A stretch of DNA of 64,000 nucleotides, from positions 1,798,001 through 1,862,000 of the forward strand of contig NZ_CP094528.1 of the NCBI RefSeq assembly GCF_022811705.1. The letters are read 5' to 3'. Shown here piece by piece: positions 16,732 through 25,982 of this stretch (position 1 is the first letter of the stretch; every line of letters starts with the position of its first letter). Under the pieces are notes generated by a model. The model saw only the letters and a program-made list of their open reading frames with translations. It made no database searches and was not told the origin of the DNA. The translations under genes were made by a program, and so were the position numbers. This DNA comes from Agromyces larvae. Its GTDB lineage: Bacteria > Actinomycetota > Actinomycetes > Actinomycetales > Microbacteriaceae.

Positions 16732-17934
16732 ATGCGAGCCGTCCGAGTCGTCGTCCCCGCCCTCGTCGCCGTCGTCGCGTGGTTCGCGAGCGGGGCGCTC
16801 AGTACGCTCGGGATGGCCTCCGGCTCGCCCGCGCTCCTGCGGGTCACGCGTCTCGTCGCGCCCGACACCCTGCCCGTCGGCATCACCGCGCCCGAGCCGT
16901 GGAGCATCCTCGTCGGCGTCGCGATCGCCGTCGCGATCGGCGGGCTCTTCGCGCTGCTCGCGCTCGTCTTCGGAGCAGACCGGGCCGCACCGCGCATCGC
17001 CGGCTTCGCGGCTGCATGGGCTGCGGCCGTCGTGGCGGGCACGATCGTCGGCGGCCTGCCGCTCGTATTCGCGCTGGCCGAGGCCCTGCTCCACACCGCG
17101 GCCGCACCTTTGCCCACGCTCGACCTCGCGGCGACCGGCGCATACTGGGGCGTCGTCTGGGGGTGGCTGCCGGCGCTCGCGGCTGCGCTGCTCGCGACGG
17201 TGCCGGTGACTCGCCCGCTCGGCACCCCCGGCGCGGTCGCGCCGCTCGCGTATCCCGTCGTCCTCGCTGTCAGCGCCGGGGTGGCCGCGATCGGGCTGGC
17301 CGGGGTCGCGGTCGCGTCGCCGATCGCGGATGCCGCGTGGCATGCGCGGATCTCCGACAATGCCGCCGCCGAAGCCGCCGAAGCCGCCGAGCGCGAAGCC
17401 GGGCTCGAGACCGGGACCGGAAACGCCCCGCCGCCGGCGACGCCGCCGGCCGACGCCGTGCCGATCCCCGAGATCGCACCCGGCGACTGGCGGATCGACC
17501 CGACCTGGTGCACCGAGAACCAGCTCGCGTTCGCGGCGTCGCGCCCCGACGCGGCGACCGGCCATCGCGGCATGCGGGTCACGGCGACGAACGTGTCGAC
17601 CGCGCCGTGCACCGTCGACGGCTACCCCGACCTCGCGTTCAGCGACCCCGTCACGAACGGCTTCGAGGTGCGGGTGCTGCACGGGTCGGGCATGCTCGGC
17701 GAACCCGATGCGGGCGCCGTGGCCGTCGAGCTGCCCCCGGGCGGCACGGCCGAGGTCGACGTCACGTGGGACGCCCCCGCCCACAGCGACCGGGACCCCG
17801 CCGGATTCCTGCACATCGCCGCCTACCCCGGTGCGGTGCGCCAGTTCGTGCCGATCGACACCGACATCGTCGGCGGCGAGGTCGAGGTGACCGCGTGGCG
17901 GCTGCCGACGGAGGATCCGGCCGCAGCCGGCTGA
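16732..17934 (+). CDS. DUF4232 membrane-anchored protein
   Basis: A 400-residue protein with an N-terminal membrane region of about 5-6 helices (residues 1-205), a short Ala/Glu-rich linker (AAEAAEAAEREA), a Pro/Ala-rich stretch, and a C-terminal extracytoplasmic DUF4232 domain (about 255-395; WCTENQLAF, VTATNVSTAPCTVDGYP). DUF4232 usually occurs in actinobacterial lipoproteins; attachment to a multi-helix membrane domain is less usual. A cysteine pair (about 263 and 296) may form a disulphide. Function is unknown. Confidence 0.78.
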   Translation: MRAVRVVVPALVAVVAWFASGALSTLGMASGSPALLRVTRLVAPDTLPVGITAPEPWSILVGVAIAVAIGGLFALLALVFGADRAAPRIAGFAAAWAAAVVAGTIVGGLPLVFALAEALLHTAAAPLPTLDLAATGAYWGVVWGWLPALAAALLATVPVTRPLGTPGAVAPLAYPVVLAVSAGVAAIGLAGVAVASPIADAAWHARISDNAAAEAAEAAEREAGLETGTGNAPPPATPPADAVPIPEIAPGDWRIDPTWCTENQLAFAASRPDAATGHRGMRVTATNVSTAPCTVDGYPDLAFSDPVTNGFEVRVLHGSGMLGEPDAGAVAVELPPGGTAEVDVTWDAPAHSDRDPAGFLHIAAYPGAVRQFVPIDTDIVGGEVEVTAWRLPTEDPAAAG

Positions 17935-18005
17935 GGGCCGACGGCCGTCGAGGCATCCGTGTCGTCGCGTGACGACCGGCGGGCGTCGCGCCCGCCGTGC
18001 GCGGA

Positions 18006-18011
18006 TACCCT
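18006..18011 (+). promoter_or_regulatory. metY -10 box (leaderless)
   Basis: TACCCT, 7 nt before the ATG at 18019. No clear -35. Confidence 0.45.
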
Positions 18012-18018
18012 GAACGGC

Positions 18019-19314
18019 ATGGCAGACCGCGAATACGGCTTCAAGACGCGTGCGATCCACGCGGGCAACATCCCCGATGCGGTGACGGGCGCACGCGCCC
18101 TCCCGATCTACCAGTCGACGGCGTTCGTCTTCGACGACACCGCCGATGCCGCCGCCCGGTTCGCCCTGCAGAAGTACGGCAACATCTACTCGCGGCTGGC
18201 GAACCCCACGGCCGCCAGCTTCGAAGAGCGCGTCGCGAGCCTCGAGGGCGGGCTCGGCGCGGTCGCGACGGCGAGCGGGCTGAGCGCGCAGTACATCACC
18301 TTCGCGAGCCTGGTCGGCGCCGGCGACCACATCGTCGCATCGTCGCAGCTGTACGGCGGTTCGATCACCCAGCTGGATGTCACGCTCCGCCGTTTCGGCG
18401 TCGAGACCACGTTCGTCGCCGGCACCGACGCCGACGACTACGCGGCCGCCATCCGCGACAACACGAAGGCGCTGTTCGTCGAGACCATCGCGAACCCGTC
18501 GGGCGAGATCGCCGACCTCGAGGCGCTCGCCGACGTGGCGCACGCGCACGGCATCCCGTTCATCGTCGACTCGACCATCGCGACGCCGTACCTCAACCGC
18601 CCGATCGAGTGGGGCGCCGACATCGTCACCCACTCGGCCACCAAGTTCCTCGGCGGGCACGGCACGACGCTCGGCGGCGTGGTCGTCGAGAGCGGCCGGT
18701 TCCACTGGCACTCCGAGAAGTTCCCGCTGTTCGGCGAGCCGGTGCCGAGCTACGGCGGCCTCGAGTGGAGCGGCAACTTCGGCGAGTACGCGTTCCTCAC
18801 GCGCCTGCGCGCCGAACAGCTGCGCGACATCGGCCCGGTGCTGCCGGCGCACTCCGCGTTCCTGCTCGCACAGGGCGTCGAGACGCTGCCGTACCGCATC
18901 CAGGCGCACGTCGACAACGCCCGCGTCGTCGCCGAATGGCTCGAGCAGGATCCGCGCATCGAGCGCGTGTTCTGGGCGGGCCTGCCGAACCACCAGCACC
19001 ACGAACGCGCGCAGAAGTACCTGCCGCTGGGCCCGGGCTCGGTGTTCAGCTTCGAGGTGAAGGGCGGCCGCGAGGTCGGCCAGAAGCTCATCGAGTCGGT
19101 CGACCTGGCGAGCCACGTCGCGAACATCGGCGACGCGAAGACGCTCATCATCCACCCCGCGTCGACCACGCACGCCCAGCTCAGCGAGCAGCAGCTCGTC
19201 GATGCGGGAGTGCTCCCCGGCGTCGTCCGGCTCTCCGTCGGCCTCGAAGACGTCGACGACATCATCTACGATCTCGATCAGGCGCTGAACGCCGCCACCG
19301 GAGGTGCACGATGA
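18019..19314 (+). CDS. metY: O-acetylhomoserine sulfhydrylase
   Basis: PLP-dependent Cys/Met-metabolism enzyme that makes homocysteine from O-acetylhomoserine and sulfide. Typical signatures are FKTRAIHAG near the N-terminus, LPIYQSTAFVF, YSRLANPT, ASGLSAQ, and the PLP lysine in HSATKFLGGHGT. The 431-residue length fits. The ATG at 18019 is the family start; further in-frame codons upstream lie in non-conserved sequence. It overlaps the downstream CoA-binding gene by four bases, a pairing that recurs in actinobacteria. Confidence 0.95.
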   Translation: MADREYGFKTRAIHAGNIPDAVTGARALPIYQSTAFVFDDTADAAARFALQKYGNIYSRLANPTAASFEERVASLEGGLGAVATASGLSAQYITFASLVGAGDHIVASSQLYGGSITQLDVTLRRFGVETTFVAGTDADDYAAAIRDNTKALFVETIANPSGEIADLEALADVAHAHGIPFIVDSTIATPYLNRPIEWGADIVTHSATKFLGGHGTTLGGVVVESGRFHWHSEKFPLFGEPVPSYGGLEWSGNFGEYAFLTRLRAEQLRDIGPVLPAHSAFLLAQGVETLPYRIQAHVDNARVVAEWLEQDPRIERVFWAGLPNHQHHERAQKYLPLGPGSVFSFEVKGGREVGQKLIESVDLASHVANIGDAKTLIIHPASTTHAQLSEQQLVDAGVLPGVVRLSVGLEDVDDIIYDLDQALNAATGGAR

Positions 19315-19910
19315 CCGCTTCGACAGCCTCAGCGACTGAAGCACCGGCAGACCGCGAGACCGTCCGGCTCGCGAACGGGCTGTCCTGCGAGCTGCCGGCG
19401 AGCTCGCCGCTGGCGAAGCTCCTGCGCTCGCAGCGCACCTGGGTGGGGCCCGACGCGAAGCAGCGCCTGCGCATCCTGAACGCGGCGAAGTCGGTCGCGA
19501 TCGTCGGCGCCTCGCCGAACCCGACCCGCTCGAGCTACTTCGTCGGCACCTACCTGCAGCAGTCGAGCGACTTCCGCCTGTACTTCGTCAACCCGAACGC
19601 GACCGAGATCCTCGGCCAGCCCGCGTACGCGTCGCTGAACGACCTGCCCGAGGTGCCCGACATCGTCGTGGTGTTCCGTCGCGGCAGCGACATCCCGCAG
19701 GTGGTCGACGAGGTCGTCGCGGCCGGCGCGAAGACCATCTGGGTGCAGCTGGGCATCTGGAACCAGGATGCCGCGTACTACGGCGAGCAGCAGGGCCTCA
19801 CGGTCGTCATGGACCGCTGCATCAAGGTCGAGCACGCGCGGTTCCACGGCGGGCTCCACCTGCTCGGCTTCGACACCGGCCAGATCACGAGCCGCAAGAC
19901 GATCCGCTAG
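19311..19910 (+). CDS. CoA-binding (YccU-like) protein
   Basis: A 199-residue protein with a CoA-binding Rossmann domain: KSVAIVGASPNPTRSSYFVG, then FVNPNATEILGQPAY, DLPEVPDIVVVFRR and VQLGIWNQDAAYYGEQQGL, VVMDRCIKVEH. It starts at an ATG overlapping the metY stop with GGAGG 5-6 nt upstream. Its first ~55 residues are an extension not seen in short YccU proteins. Translational coupling to MetY suggests a role in sulfur amino-acid synthesis, possibly acyl-CoA or persulfide handling (inference). Confidence 0.9.
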   Translation: MTASTASATEAPADRETVRLANGLSCELPASSPLAKLLRSQRTWVGPDAKQRLRILNAAKSVAIVGASPNPTRSSYFVGTYLQQSSDFRLYFVNPNATEILGQPAYASLNDLPEVPDIVVVFRRGSDIPQVVDEVVAAGAKTIWVQLGIWNQDAAYYGEQQGLTVVMDRCIKVEHARFHGGLHLLGFDTGQITSRKTIR

Positions 19911-19965
19911 CGCGACGCGCCGCCCGGCTCCCCTCGTCGAGGGCGACCGCGTTCGGCCGCGGCGC

Positions 19966-19971
19966 TAGGCT
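19966..19971 (+). promoter_or_regulatory. -10 box of SARP-type regulator gene (leaderless)
   Basis: TAGGCT, 6 nt before the GTG at 19978. No -35 recognised. Confidence 0.5.
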
Positions 19972-19977
19972 CGACGG

Positions 19978-22900
19978 GTGCCGACCGATTACCGGGGACT
20001 CCGCGTCGCGCTCCTCGGCCCCGTGCTCGTCGAGGGGCGCGACGGCGTGCTCGCCGAACCGCCGGGCGTGCTCGCGAAGGCGCTGCTCGCCGCGCTCACC
20101 GGGCCCGACGGTCGCGGGGTGGATCGCACGCACGGCGTCGACGCGATCACCGACGGCGTGTGGGGCGACGATCCGCCGCGCAACGCGAAGCAGGCGCTGC
20201 AGACCCTCGTGTCCCGACTGAGATCGGCGTGCGCCGAGGGGCTCATCGACTCCCGTGCCGGCGGGTACGCGCTGGCGATCCCCGCCCACGCGACCGACGT
20301 CGGGCTGGCTCACCGGCTCGGCCGCGAGGCGGCCGAACATGCCCGCGCCGGCGATCACGACGCGGCGGTCGGATGCCTCGACACGGCGCTGTCCCTCTGG
20401 CGCGGCGAGCCCGGGCTCGATCTCGGCTCCGCACCCGCGGGCACGGAACTCGCCGACGCGGCGGCCGCGCTCCGGGTCGGCCTCCGGGAACTGCGCGCCC
20501 GCTGCCTGCTCGACGCCGGGGATCCCGACGGGGCGCTCGCCGAACTCGAGCCGCTCGCGGCGGGTCATCCGCTCGACGAGCACCTGCAGCACACCCGGCT
20601 GCGCGCGCTCGCGGCCGCCGGGCGCCGCACCGAGGCGATCTCCGCGTTCGCTGCCATCCGCGCTGCGCTGCGCGACGAGCTCGGCATCTCCCCCGGCCCG
20701 TCGCTCGTCGCGTTGAACGCCGAACTGCTGAGGGCCGACGACGACGAGGCATCCGCCCCGCACCCGGCACCGACCGCGGCGACCGCTCCGATCGCCCGCC
20801 CGCCCGCCGGCGGGCTGCGGGCCTCGCGCGCCCGCATCGGCCTGCGCGCCGCGCCGAACCCCCTCATCGGCCGCGACGACGACGTGCGACGCGTCGAAGC
20901 CCTCCTCGCCCAGCACCGGCTCGTGACGATCCTCGGCACCGGAGGGCTCGGCAAGACCCGCCTCGCGCACGAGGTCGCCACCCGCTCGGACGCCCCCGTC
21001 GTCGTGGTCACCGAGCTGGCGAGCATCCGTTCCGACGACGACGTGCCGCTCGCGCTCGCCTCGACGCTCGGGATCCGCGAGGCGAGCGCGGCCGGCACCC
21101 TGCTCAGCGACCGTGCGCCCCGCCCCGACCTGCGGGAACGCATCGTCGACCAGCTCGGCGAACGCCCCACGCTCCTCGTCGTCGACAACTGCGAGCAGAT
21201 CATCGAGGGCGCGGCCGGCTGGGTGGCCGACCTGCTCGGCGCGCTGCCCGAGCTCACCGTGCTCGCGACGAGCCGCAGCCCGCTCGAGATCGGCGCCGAA
21301 CGCGTCTACCGCCTCGACCCGCTCGCCGCCGACGACGATCTCGGCACAGCCGCCGGCCCCGCCGTGCAGCTGTTCGTCGAGCGCGCGCACGCCGCCCGGC
21401 CCGGCGCCGCGCTCCCGCCCGAGCCGATCGCCCGGCTCTGCGAACGGCTGGACGGCCTGCCGCTCGCGATCGAACTCGCCGCGGCCCGCATCCGCTCGAT
21501 GAGCGTCGAGCAGATCGAGGCCCGCCTCGGCGACCGGTTCGCGCTCCTGGCCGGCGGCGACCGCTCGGCCCCCGAACGCCAGCGCACCCTGCTCTCGGTC
21601 ATCGAGTGGAGCTGGGCGCTGCTGAGCCCCGCCGAACGACGAGCCCTGCCGCGGCTGGCCTGGTTCGTCGACGGCTTCGCGCTCGACGCGGCCGAAGCGG
21701 TGCTCGACGATGCGGCCGCCGTCGATGTGCTCGACGGCCTGATCGCGCAGTCGCTGCTGTCGGTCGCCGAGGACGCGACCGGCCGACCTCGCTATCGCAT
21801 GCTCGAGACGGTCCGCGAGTTCGGGCAGTCCCGGCTGGGCGACGACGAACGCACGGCCGCGCGCGACGCGATCGACGCGTGGGCCCGGGCGTTCTCCGAG
21901 CAGACGCTGGCCACCCTGCGCGGACCGGGTCAGGTCGAGGCGCTCACCCGCATCGCGACCGAGCAGGACAACCTCGTCGCGATCCTCCGGGGCGCCGTCG
22001 AGCGCCGCGATGCGCCCGTGATCCTGCCGGTGTTCGCGTGTCTCGGGCACTTCTGGACGATCCGCAGCGCCCACTCCGAGATCCTCGCGTTCAGCTCGGC
22101 GGTGCTCGACGCCACCCGCGGCTTCCGCCCGACCGCGGCCGACGCCACGTCGACGACGCTCGCGTTCACGCTCATCGCGGGCACCAACCTCGCGGTCTTC
22201 ACCACGACGGGGCTGCGGGCGCTCGCGCGTCTGCGCACGGTGGCGCGCCTGCGGTTGCCCGTGCCGCGCTGGCTCGAGGCGATCGGCGGATTCGTCCTCG
22301 CCGCGCCCGACCTCTCCGAGGCGAGCCGGCGCATCGACGAGATGGCCGAGTCCGACGACCCCGAGACCGCGCTGCTGGCGAGCATCATGCGCACCCAGTT
22401 CGCCGAGAACGCGGGCGATCCCGAGACCGCACTGGTCATCGGCCGGCGCGCGCACACGCTCGCGACGGAGCTCGGCGACGTCTGGGCCATGGCGATGTCG
22501 GCGATGCTGCTCGCCGAGCTCGCCGCGCAGGACGGCGACCCCGAGGGCACGCTCCGCTGGGCGACGACGTCCCGCGCCTCGCTCATCGCGATCGGCGCGA
22601 CCGAGGATCTGCGCGAGGTCGACTGGCGGATCGCGACCGCCCTCCTGAACGCCGACCGGCGTGCCGAGGCGGCCGAACGGTTCGATGCGCTGGTCGAGAC
22701 CGACCCCGCCTTCCCCGACGGGGTGGAGCTGTCGAAGATGGCGGAGTTCGGTCGCGCGGAGCTCGCCCGGCTCCAGGGCCGGAACGACGAGGCGCTCGCC
22801 CTCGCCCACGTCGTGGTCGACGGCTACACCGACCCGCGCATGCGCTCGTCGCCGTGGTTCCTGCTGACGCTCGCCGCGTTCGTCGCCGGCGGCGTCCAGT

Positions 22901-23271
22901 CGGGGTGGCCCGAGGCCGACCTCACCGCCTGGGCCGAGCTCCTGCGTCGCCGCACGGCGGCGACGCTGCGTGCCCGGCCGCGCTTCACCGACCGGCCGGT
23001 GCTCGGCACCGCGGCCGCGGGCTGGAGCGCGTGGGCTGCGGGGCATCCGCCCGTCGCCGACCGCGCGGCCGAGCTCTTCGCCCTCGCCGAGGCGCTGCGC
23101 TCCCGCCAGGACCTCCCCGCGCTCAGCCGCGACGCCATCGAACGCAGCATCGCGCCCGTGCTCGGTGCCGACCGGCTCGCGGCCGCTCGCGAACGCGTCT
23201 CCGCGATGACGCCCGACGAGCAGACGGAACGGGCCCGCACCCTGATGGCGGAGCCCGTTCCGGCGGTGTGA
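19978..23271 (+). CDS. AfsR/SARP-type regulator with NB-ARC-like ATPase
   Basis: A 1097-residue regulator. The N-terminal winged helix-turn-helix (about 1-95) and BTAD domain (about 100-245; GDHDAAVGCLDTALSLWRGE, DEHLQHTRLRALAAAGRRTEA) are SARP hallmarks. A P-loop ATPase follows with GTGGLGKTR near 315 and a hydrophobic LLVVDNCE Walker B. The rest is TPR-like helical repeats. Such proteins activate transcription in response to intracellular signals. The gene stands alone between metY and the drrAB-type genes, so there is no obvious target cluster. GTG start, no Shine-Dalgarno. Confidence 0.9.
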   Translation: MPTDYRGLRVALLGPVLVEGRDGVLAEPPGVLAKALLAALTGPDGRGVDRTHGVDAITDGVWGDDPPRNAKQALQTLVSRLRSACAEGLIDSRAGGYALAIPAHATDVGLAHRLGREAAEHARAGDHDAAVGCLDTALSLWRGEPGLDLGSAPAGTELADAAAALRVGLRELRARCLLDAGDPDGALAELEPLAAGHPLDEHLQHTRLRALAAAGRRTEAISAFAAIRAALRDELGISPGPSLVALNAELLRADDDEASAPHPAPTAATAPIARPPAGGLRASRARIGLRAAPNPLIGRDDDVRRVEALLAQHRLVTILGTGGLGKTRLAHEVATRSDAPVVVVTELASIRSDDDVPLALASTLGIREASAAGTLLSDRAPRPDLRERIVDQLGERPTLLVVDNCEQIIEGAAGWVADLLGALPELTVLATSRSPLEIGAERVYRLDPLAADDDLGTAAGPAVQLFVERAHAARPGAALPPEPIARLCERLDGLPLAIELAAARIRSMSVEQIEARLGDRFALLAGGDRSAPERQRTLLSVIEWSWALLSPAERRALPRLAWFVDGFALDAAEAVLDDAAAVDVLDGLIAQSLLSVAEDATGRPRYRMLETVREFGQSRLGDDERTAARDAIDAWARAFSEQTLATLRGPGQVEALTRIATEQDNLVAILRGAVERRDAPVILPVFACLGHFWTIRSAHSEILAFSSAVLDATRGFRPTAADATSTTLAFTLIAGTNLAVFTTTGLRALARLRTVARLRLPVPRWLEAIGGFVLAAPDLSEASRRIDEMAESDDPETALLASIMRTQFAENAGDPETALVIGRRAHTLATELGDVWAMAMSAMLLAELAAQDGDPEGTLRWATTSRASLIAIGATEDLREVDWRIATALLNADRRAEAAERFDALVETDPAFPDGVELSKMAEFGRAELARLQGRNDEALALAHVVVDGYTDPRMRSSPWFLLTLAAFVAGGVQSGWPEADLTAWAELLRRRTAATLRARPRFTDRPVLGTAAAGWSAWAAGHPPVADRAAELFALAEALRSRQDLPALSRDAIERSIAPVLGADRLAAARERVSAMTPDEQTERARTLMAEPVPAV

Positions 23272-23278
23272 GGCGCGA

Positions 23279-24106
23279 TCACGCCTTGCGCATGTACGCC
23301 CGCACCGTGAGCGGCGCGAAGATCGCGACGATCACCGCGGCGCCGAGGATCGAGATCCACGCGTCGGCACCGAACACGCCGTTGTTCGCGAGTTCGCGCA
23401 CCGCGGTCACGAGGTGCGAGATCGGGTTGACGTTCGCGAACCACGCGAGCCAGCTCGGCATCGTGTCGACCGGGACGTAGGCGTTCGACAGGAACGTCAA
23501 CGGGAACAGCACGAGCATCGAGATGCCCTGCACACTCGCCGCGGTGCGGGCGATGACGCCGAAGAACGCGAAGATCCAGCTGATCGCCCACGAGCACGCG
23601 ATCACGAGCAGGCCGGCGACGACGACGCTCCCGAGGCCTCCAGCGGGGTGGTAGCCCATGATGAAGCCCATCACGAACGTGAGGGTCGTCGCGATCGCGT
23701 ACCGGAGCGTGTCGGCCAGGAGCGCTCCCGACAGCGGCGCGATGCGGGCGATCGGCAAGGATCGGAATCGGTCGAACACGCCCTTGTCCATGTCCTCGCG
23801 GAGCTGCGTGCCCGTCACGACCGACGTCGTGATGACGGTCTGCACGAGGATGCCGGGGATCAGCGCCGGCAGATAGCTCTGCACGTCGCCCGCGATCGCG
23901 CCGCCGAACAGGTAGGCGAACATGAGCGTGAAGATGATCGGCTGCACCGTGACGTCCACGAGCTGCTCGGGCGTGCGGCGGATCTTCACGAGGCCGCGGT
24001 AGGCCATCGTGAAGGTGTGCTGCACCGTCTGGGCGATGCTCGTCGAGTTCTTGAGCGTGCGCTCGGAGGGCGGGACGATCTTGCCGGGTGCGATGACGGC
24101 GCTCAT
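23279..24106 (-). CDS. ABC-2 type permease, DrrB-like
   Basis: A 275-residue membrane subunit of an ABC-2 exporter with six predicted helices (for example IIFTLMFAYLFGGAI, LVIACSWAISWIFAFFGV and ISILGAAVIVAIFAPLTV). The family signature region AASVQGISMLVLFPLTFLSN is present. Its ATG overlaps the stop of the ATPase gene. DrrAB pumps export hydrophobic drugs or lipids; cargo here is unknown. It ends 7 nt from the convergent SARP gene. Confidence 0.92.
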   Translation of the reverse strand: MSAVIAPGKIVPPSERTLKNSTSIAQTVQHTFTMAYRGLVKIRRTPEQLVDVTVQPIIFTLMFAYLFGGAIAGDVQSYLPALIPGILVQTVITTSVVTGTQLREDMDKGVFDRFRSLPIARIAPLSGALLADTLRYAIATTLTFVMGFIMGYHPAGGLGSVVVAGLLVIACSWAISWIFAFFGVIARTAASVQGISMLVLFPLTFLSNAYVPVDTMPSWLAWFANVNPISHLVTAVRELANNGVFGADAWISILGAAVIVAIFAPLTVRAYMRKA

Positions 24107-25116
24107 GCGTGCACCTGCTCCTTCTCCGGCGCCGCGTCGGCCGGGTCGAATTGGTCGGCCGCGTCGTGGCCGGTGATGGTGAGGAACACCTCGTCGAGGG
24201 TGGGCTTCTGCACGCTCATCTCGGCGAGGTGGATGCCGGCCTCGCGGAGCGTGATCAGCAGGTCGGCGACCCGGTCGGGGTCAGCCATCGGCGCGGTGAT
24301 CCGCGCCGCCTCCGGCGAGAGCGTGCCGCGGACGCCGAGCACCTGCTCGATCGCGCGGAGCGCGTCGTCGTGGTCGGCGGGGTCGGCGAGCCGGAGCTGG
24401 AGCGCCGAGGTGCCGACCGAGGCCTTCAGCTCGTCGGCGGTGCCCTCGGCGACGACCCTGCCCCGGTCGATGACCGCGATGCGATCGGCGAGCTGGTCGG
24501 CCTCGTCGAGGTACTGCGTCGTGAGCACGACGGTCGAGCCGGTCGCGACGAGTTCGCGGATCGTGTCCCACATCTGGCCGCGCGTTCGCGGGTCGAGGCC
24601 GGTGGTCGGCTCGTCGAGGAAGATCAGCGGGGGCTGCGCGATGAGGGATGCCGCGAGGTCGAGCCGGCGGCGCATCCCGCCCGAGAAGTTCTTCAGCGGA
24701 CGCTTCGCGGCCTCGGCGAGTCCGAAGCGTTCGAGCAGGTCGACCGACTTGGCGCGGGCCTCGGCTCGGCTGAGACCGAGCAGCCGCGAGAAGATCATCA
24801 GGTTCTCGGTGGCCGAGAGCGTCTCGTCGACCGACGCGAACTGGCCGGTGACGCCGATGAGCTGGCGCACGATCTGCGGCTCTCTGACGACGTCGTGCCC
24901 GAAGATGCGGGCTGAGCCGCCGTCGGGGCGCAGCAGGGTCGCAAGCATGTTGATGGTGGTGGTCTTGCCGGCGCCGTTCGGGCCGAGGACGCCGTAGACG
25001 GTGCCCGTCGCGACCCGCAGGTCGACGCCGTCGACGGCGCGGTTCTGGCCGAAGACCTTGACGAGGCCGTCGGCCTCGACGGCCCAGTCGCCGCTGGAAG
25101 TGCTGTTCTTGGTCAT
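24103..25116 (-). CDS. ABC exporter ATPase, DrrA-like
   Basis: A 337-residue nucleotide-binding subunit: Walker A GPNGAGKTTT near residue 48, Q-loop GVTGQFASVDETL, signature NFSGGMRRRLDLA, Walker B LIFLDEPTTGLD, and the C-terminal DUF4162-type extension typical of DrrA. It couples ATP hydrolysis to the DrrB-like permease encoded next. No strong ribosome-binding site or -10 was found before the ATG at 25116. Confidence 0.94.
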   Translation of the reverse strand: MTKNSTSSGDWAVEADGLVKVFGQNRAVDGVDLRVATGTVYGVLGPNGAGKTTTINMLATLLRPDGGSARIFGHDVVREPQIVRQLIGVTGQFASVDETLSATENLMIFSRLLGLSRAEARAKSVDLLERFGLAEAAKRPLKNFSGGMRRRLDLAASLIAQPPLIFLDEPTTGLDPRTRGQMWDTIRELVATGSTVVLTTQYLDEADQLADRIAVIDRGRVVAEGTADELKASVGTSALQLRLADPADHDDALRAIEQVLGVRGTLSPEAARITAPMADPDRVADLLITLREAGIHLAEMSVQKPTLDEVFLTITGHDAADQFDPADAAPEKEQVHA

Positions 25117-25232
25117 GGGTTCGATGTTCCGCTCTGCCGCTCACGCGGCGCTTGCAGTGCGCTCACAGGGCACTGACGATGGAGGATGCAGGACGGCGGT
25201 GCCGGATCTGCGGAGGCGAACGGGGGCGCCGC

Positions 25233-25718
25233 TCACCGGCCGCGCACGCCCGCCAGGTCGTTCAGTCGTGCGACGAGGGCATCACGGTCGACGCCGGCGT
25301 ACGCGAACGCGCGCGGCACTGTGCCGAGTTCGGCGAGCAGGATGCCGGTCAGCAGGTCGGCCTCGCTGAGGCGTTGCCGGTCGCGACGCGCCAGCCTGCC
25401 GCCGCGGGCGATCGCCTCGCGCGCGGAGGCGCCCCACCCGGGCCGGCTGCGCCGCGGGGTGGTGGCGAGCCGTTGCTCGTCGAAGCGTTCGATGCCGGCC
25501 GCCTCGAGCGAGCGCGCGCGCTCGATCCGCAGCATCCGCTCGACGGCAGCGCGGTCCAGGCCGCTCTCGGCGAGCAGCGGCTCGACCGGGCCGGGGTCGG
25601 CGACGATGGCGAGCAGCAGGTGCTCGGCCTCCACCGCCGGCGATCCGGCCCCGGTCGCCTCGTCGATCGCTCGCACGATGAGGCGACGCGCCACCTGCGC
25701 GAAGTCCTGGTCAGCCAC
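25233..25718 (-). CDS. Clp N-terminal-domain protein
   Basis: A 161-residue protein built from a Clp-N double repeat without any AAA ATPase module. Repeat one reads ARRLIVRAIDEATGAGSPAV then EHLLLAIVAD, and repeat two reads RLSEADLLTGILLAELG. Clp-N domains bind substrates or adaptors of ClpA/ClpC. The start overlaps the HTH gene by 8 nt, so the two are co-translated. It may act as a decoy adaptor for ClpC, or as a sensor acting on the partner HTH protein (inference). Confidence 0.82.
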   Translation of the reverse strand: MADQDFAQVARRLIVRAIDEATGAGSPAVEAEHLLLAIVADPGPVEPLLAESGLDRAAVERMLRIERARSLEAAGIERFDEQRLATTPRRSRPGWGASAREAIARGGRLARRDRQRLSEADLLTGILLAELGTVPRAFAYAGVDRDALVARLNDLAGVRGR

Positions 25719-25947
25719 GACGTCTCCTCAGATCGATGCCGGCCGACTCCAGCCGGCGGATGTGCTTCTTGTGCACGGCCTGGCGGGTCACGCCGAGCGC
25801 TTCGGCGAGTTCGCCCCAGCTCCAGCCGGCCCGGAGCGCGCGCTCGACGGCGGCGTCCTCGAGCCGGTCCGCGTAGGCGCGCAGCGCGAGCACCGCGGCG
25901 AGTTCGTCGGCGATGCCGCCGGTCGGCGGCGGAGAGATCGGGGCCAT
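25711..25947 (-). CDS. Small HTH protein paired with Clp-N protein
   Basis: A 78-residue DNA-binding protein. Residues ~40-65 form a helix-turn-helix (WSWGELAEALGVTRQAVHKKH) and the C-terminus is basic (RLESAGIDLRRRRG). The first half is an Ala/Leu-rich helix, likely for dimerisation. It overlaps the Clp-N gene. Its promoter has a consensus -35, a -10 inside a palindrome, and a start 7 nt downstream, so autoregulation is likely. Confidence 0.85.
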   Translation of the reverse strand: MAPISPPPTGGIADELAAVLALRAYADRLEDAAVERALRAGWSWGELAEALGVTRQAVHKKHIRRLESAGIDLRRRRG

Positions 25948-25951
25948 GCAG

Positions 25952-25965
25952 GCAACTTTAGTTGC
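25952..25965. promoter_or_regulatory. Palindromic operator over the -10 box
   Basis: GCAACTTTAGTTGC: 6-bp inverted arms GCAACT/AGTTGC with 2 bp between. It covers the -10 of the HTH/Clp-N promoter. A related site with CAAC/GTTG arms lies at 25980-25991, on the -35. Confidence 0.65.
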
Positions 25966-25982
25966 TTCGATGTATTTGTCAA
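25955..25982 (-). promoter_or_regulatory. HTH/Clp-N promoter (leaderless)
   Basis: Minus-strand TTGACA (25982-25977), 16-bp spacer, TAAAGT (25960-25955), then 7 nt to the ATG at 25947. Confidence 0.75.

Noticed and set aside
19978..23271. Biosynthetic gene cluster suggested by the SARP-type regulator
   Set aside because: Neighbours are metY, a CoA-binding protein, a DrrAB-type pump and housekeeping genes; no polyketide, peptide or terpene biosynthesis genes are present.
23279..25116. Daunorubicin self-resistance locus
   Set aside because: DrrAB-type pumps are common in actinobacteria and there is no anthracycline gene nearby.
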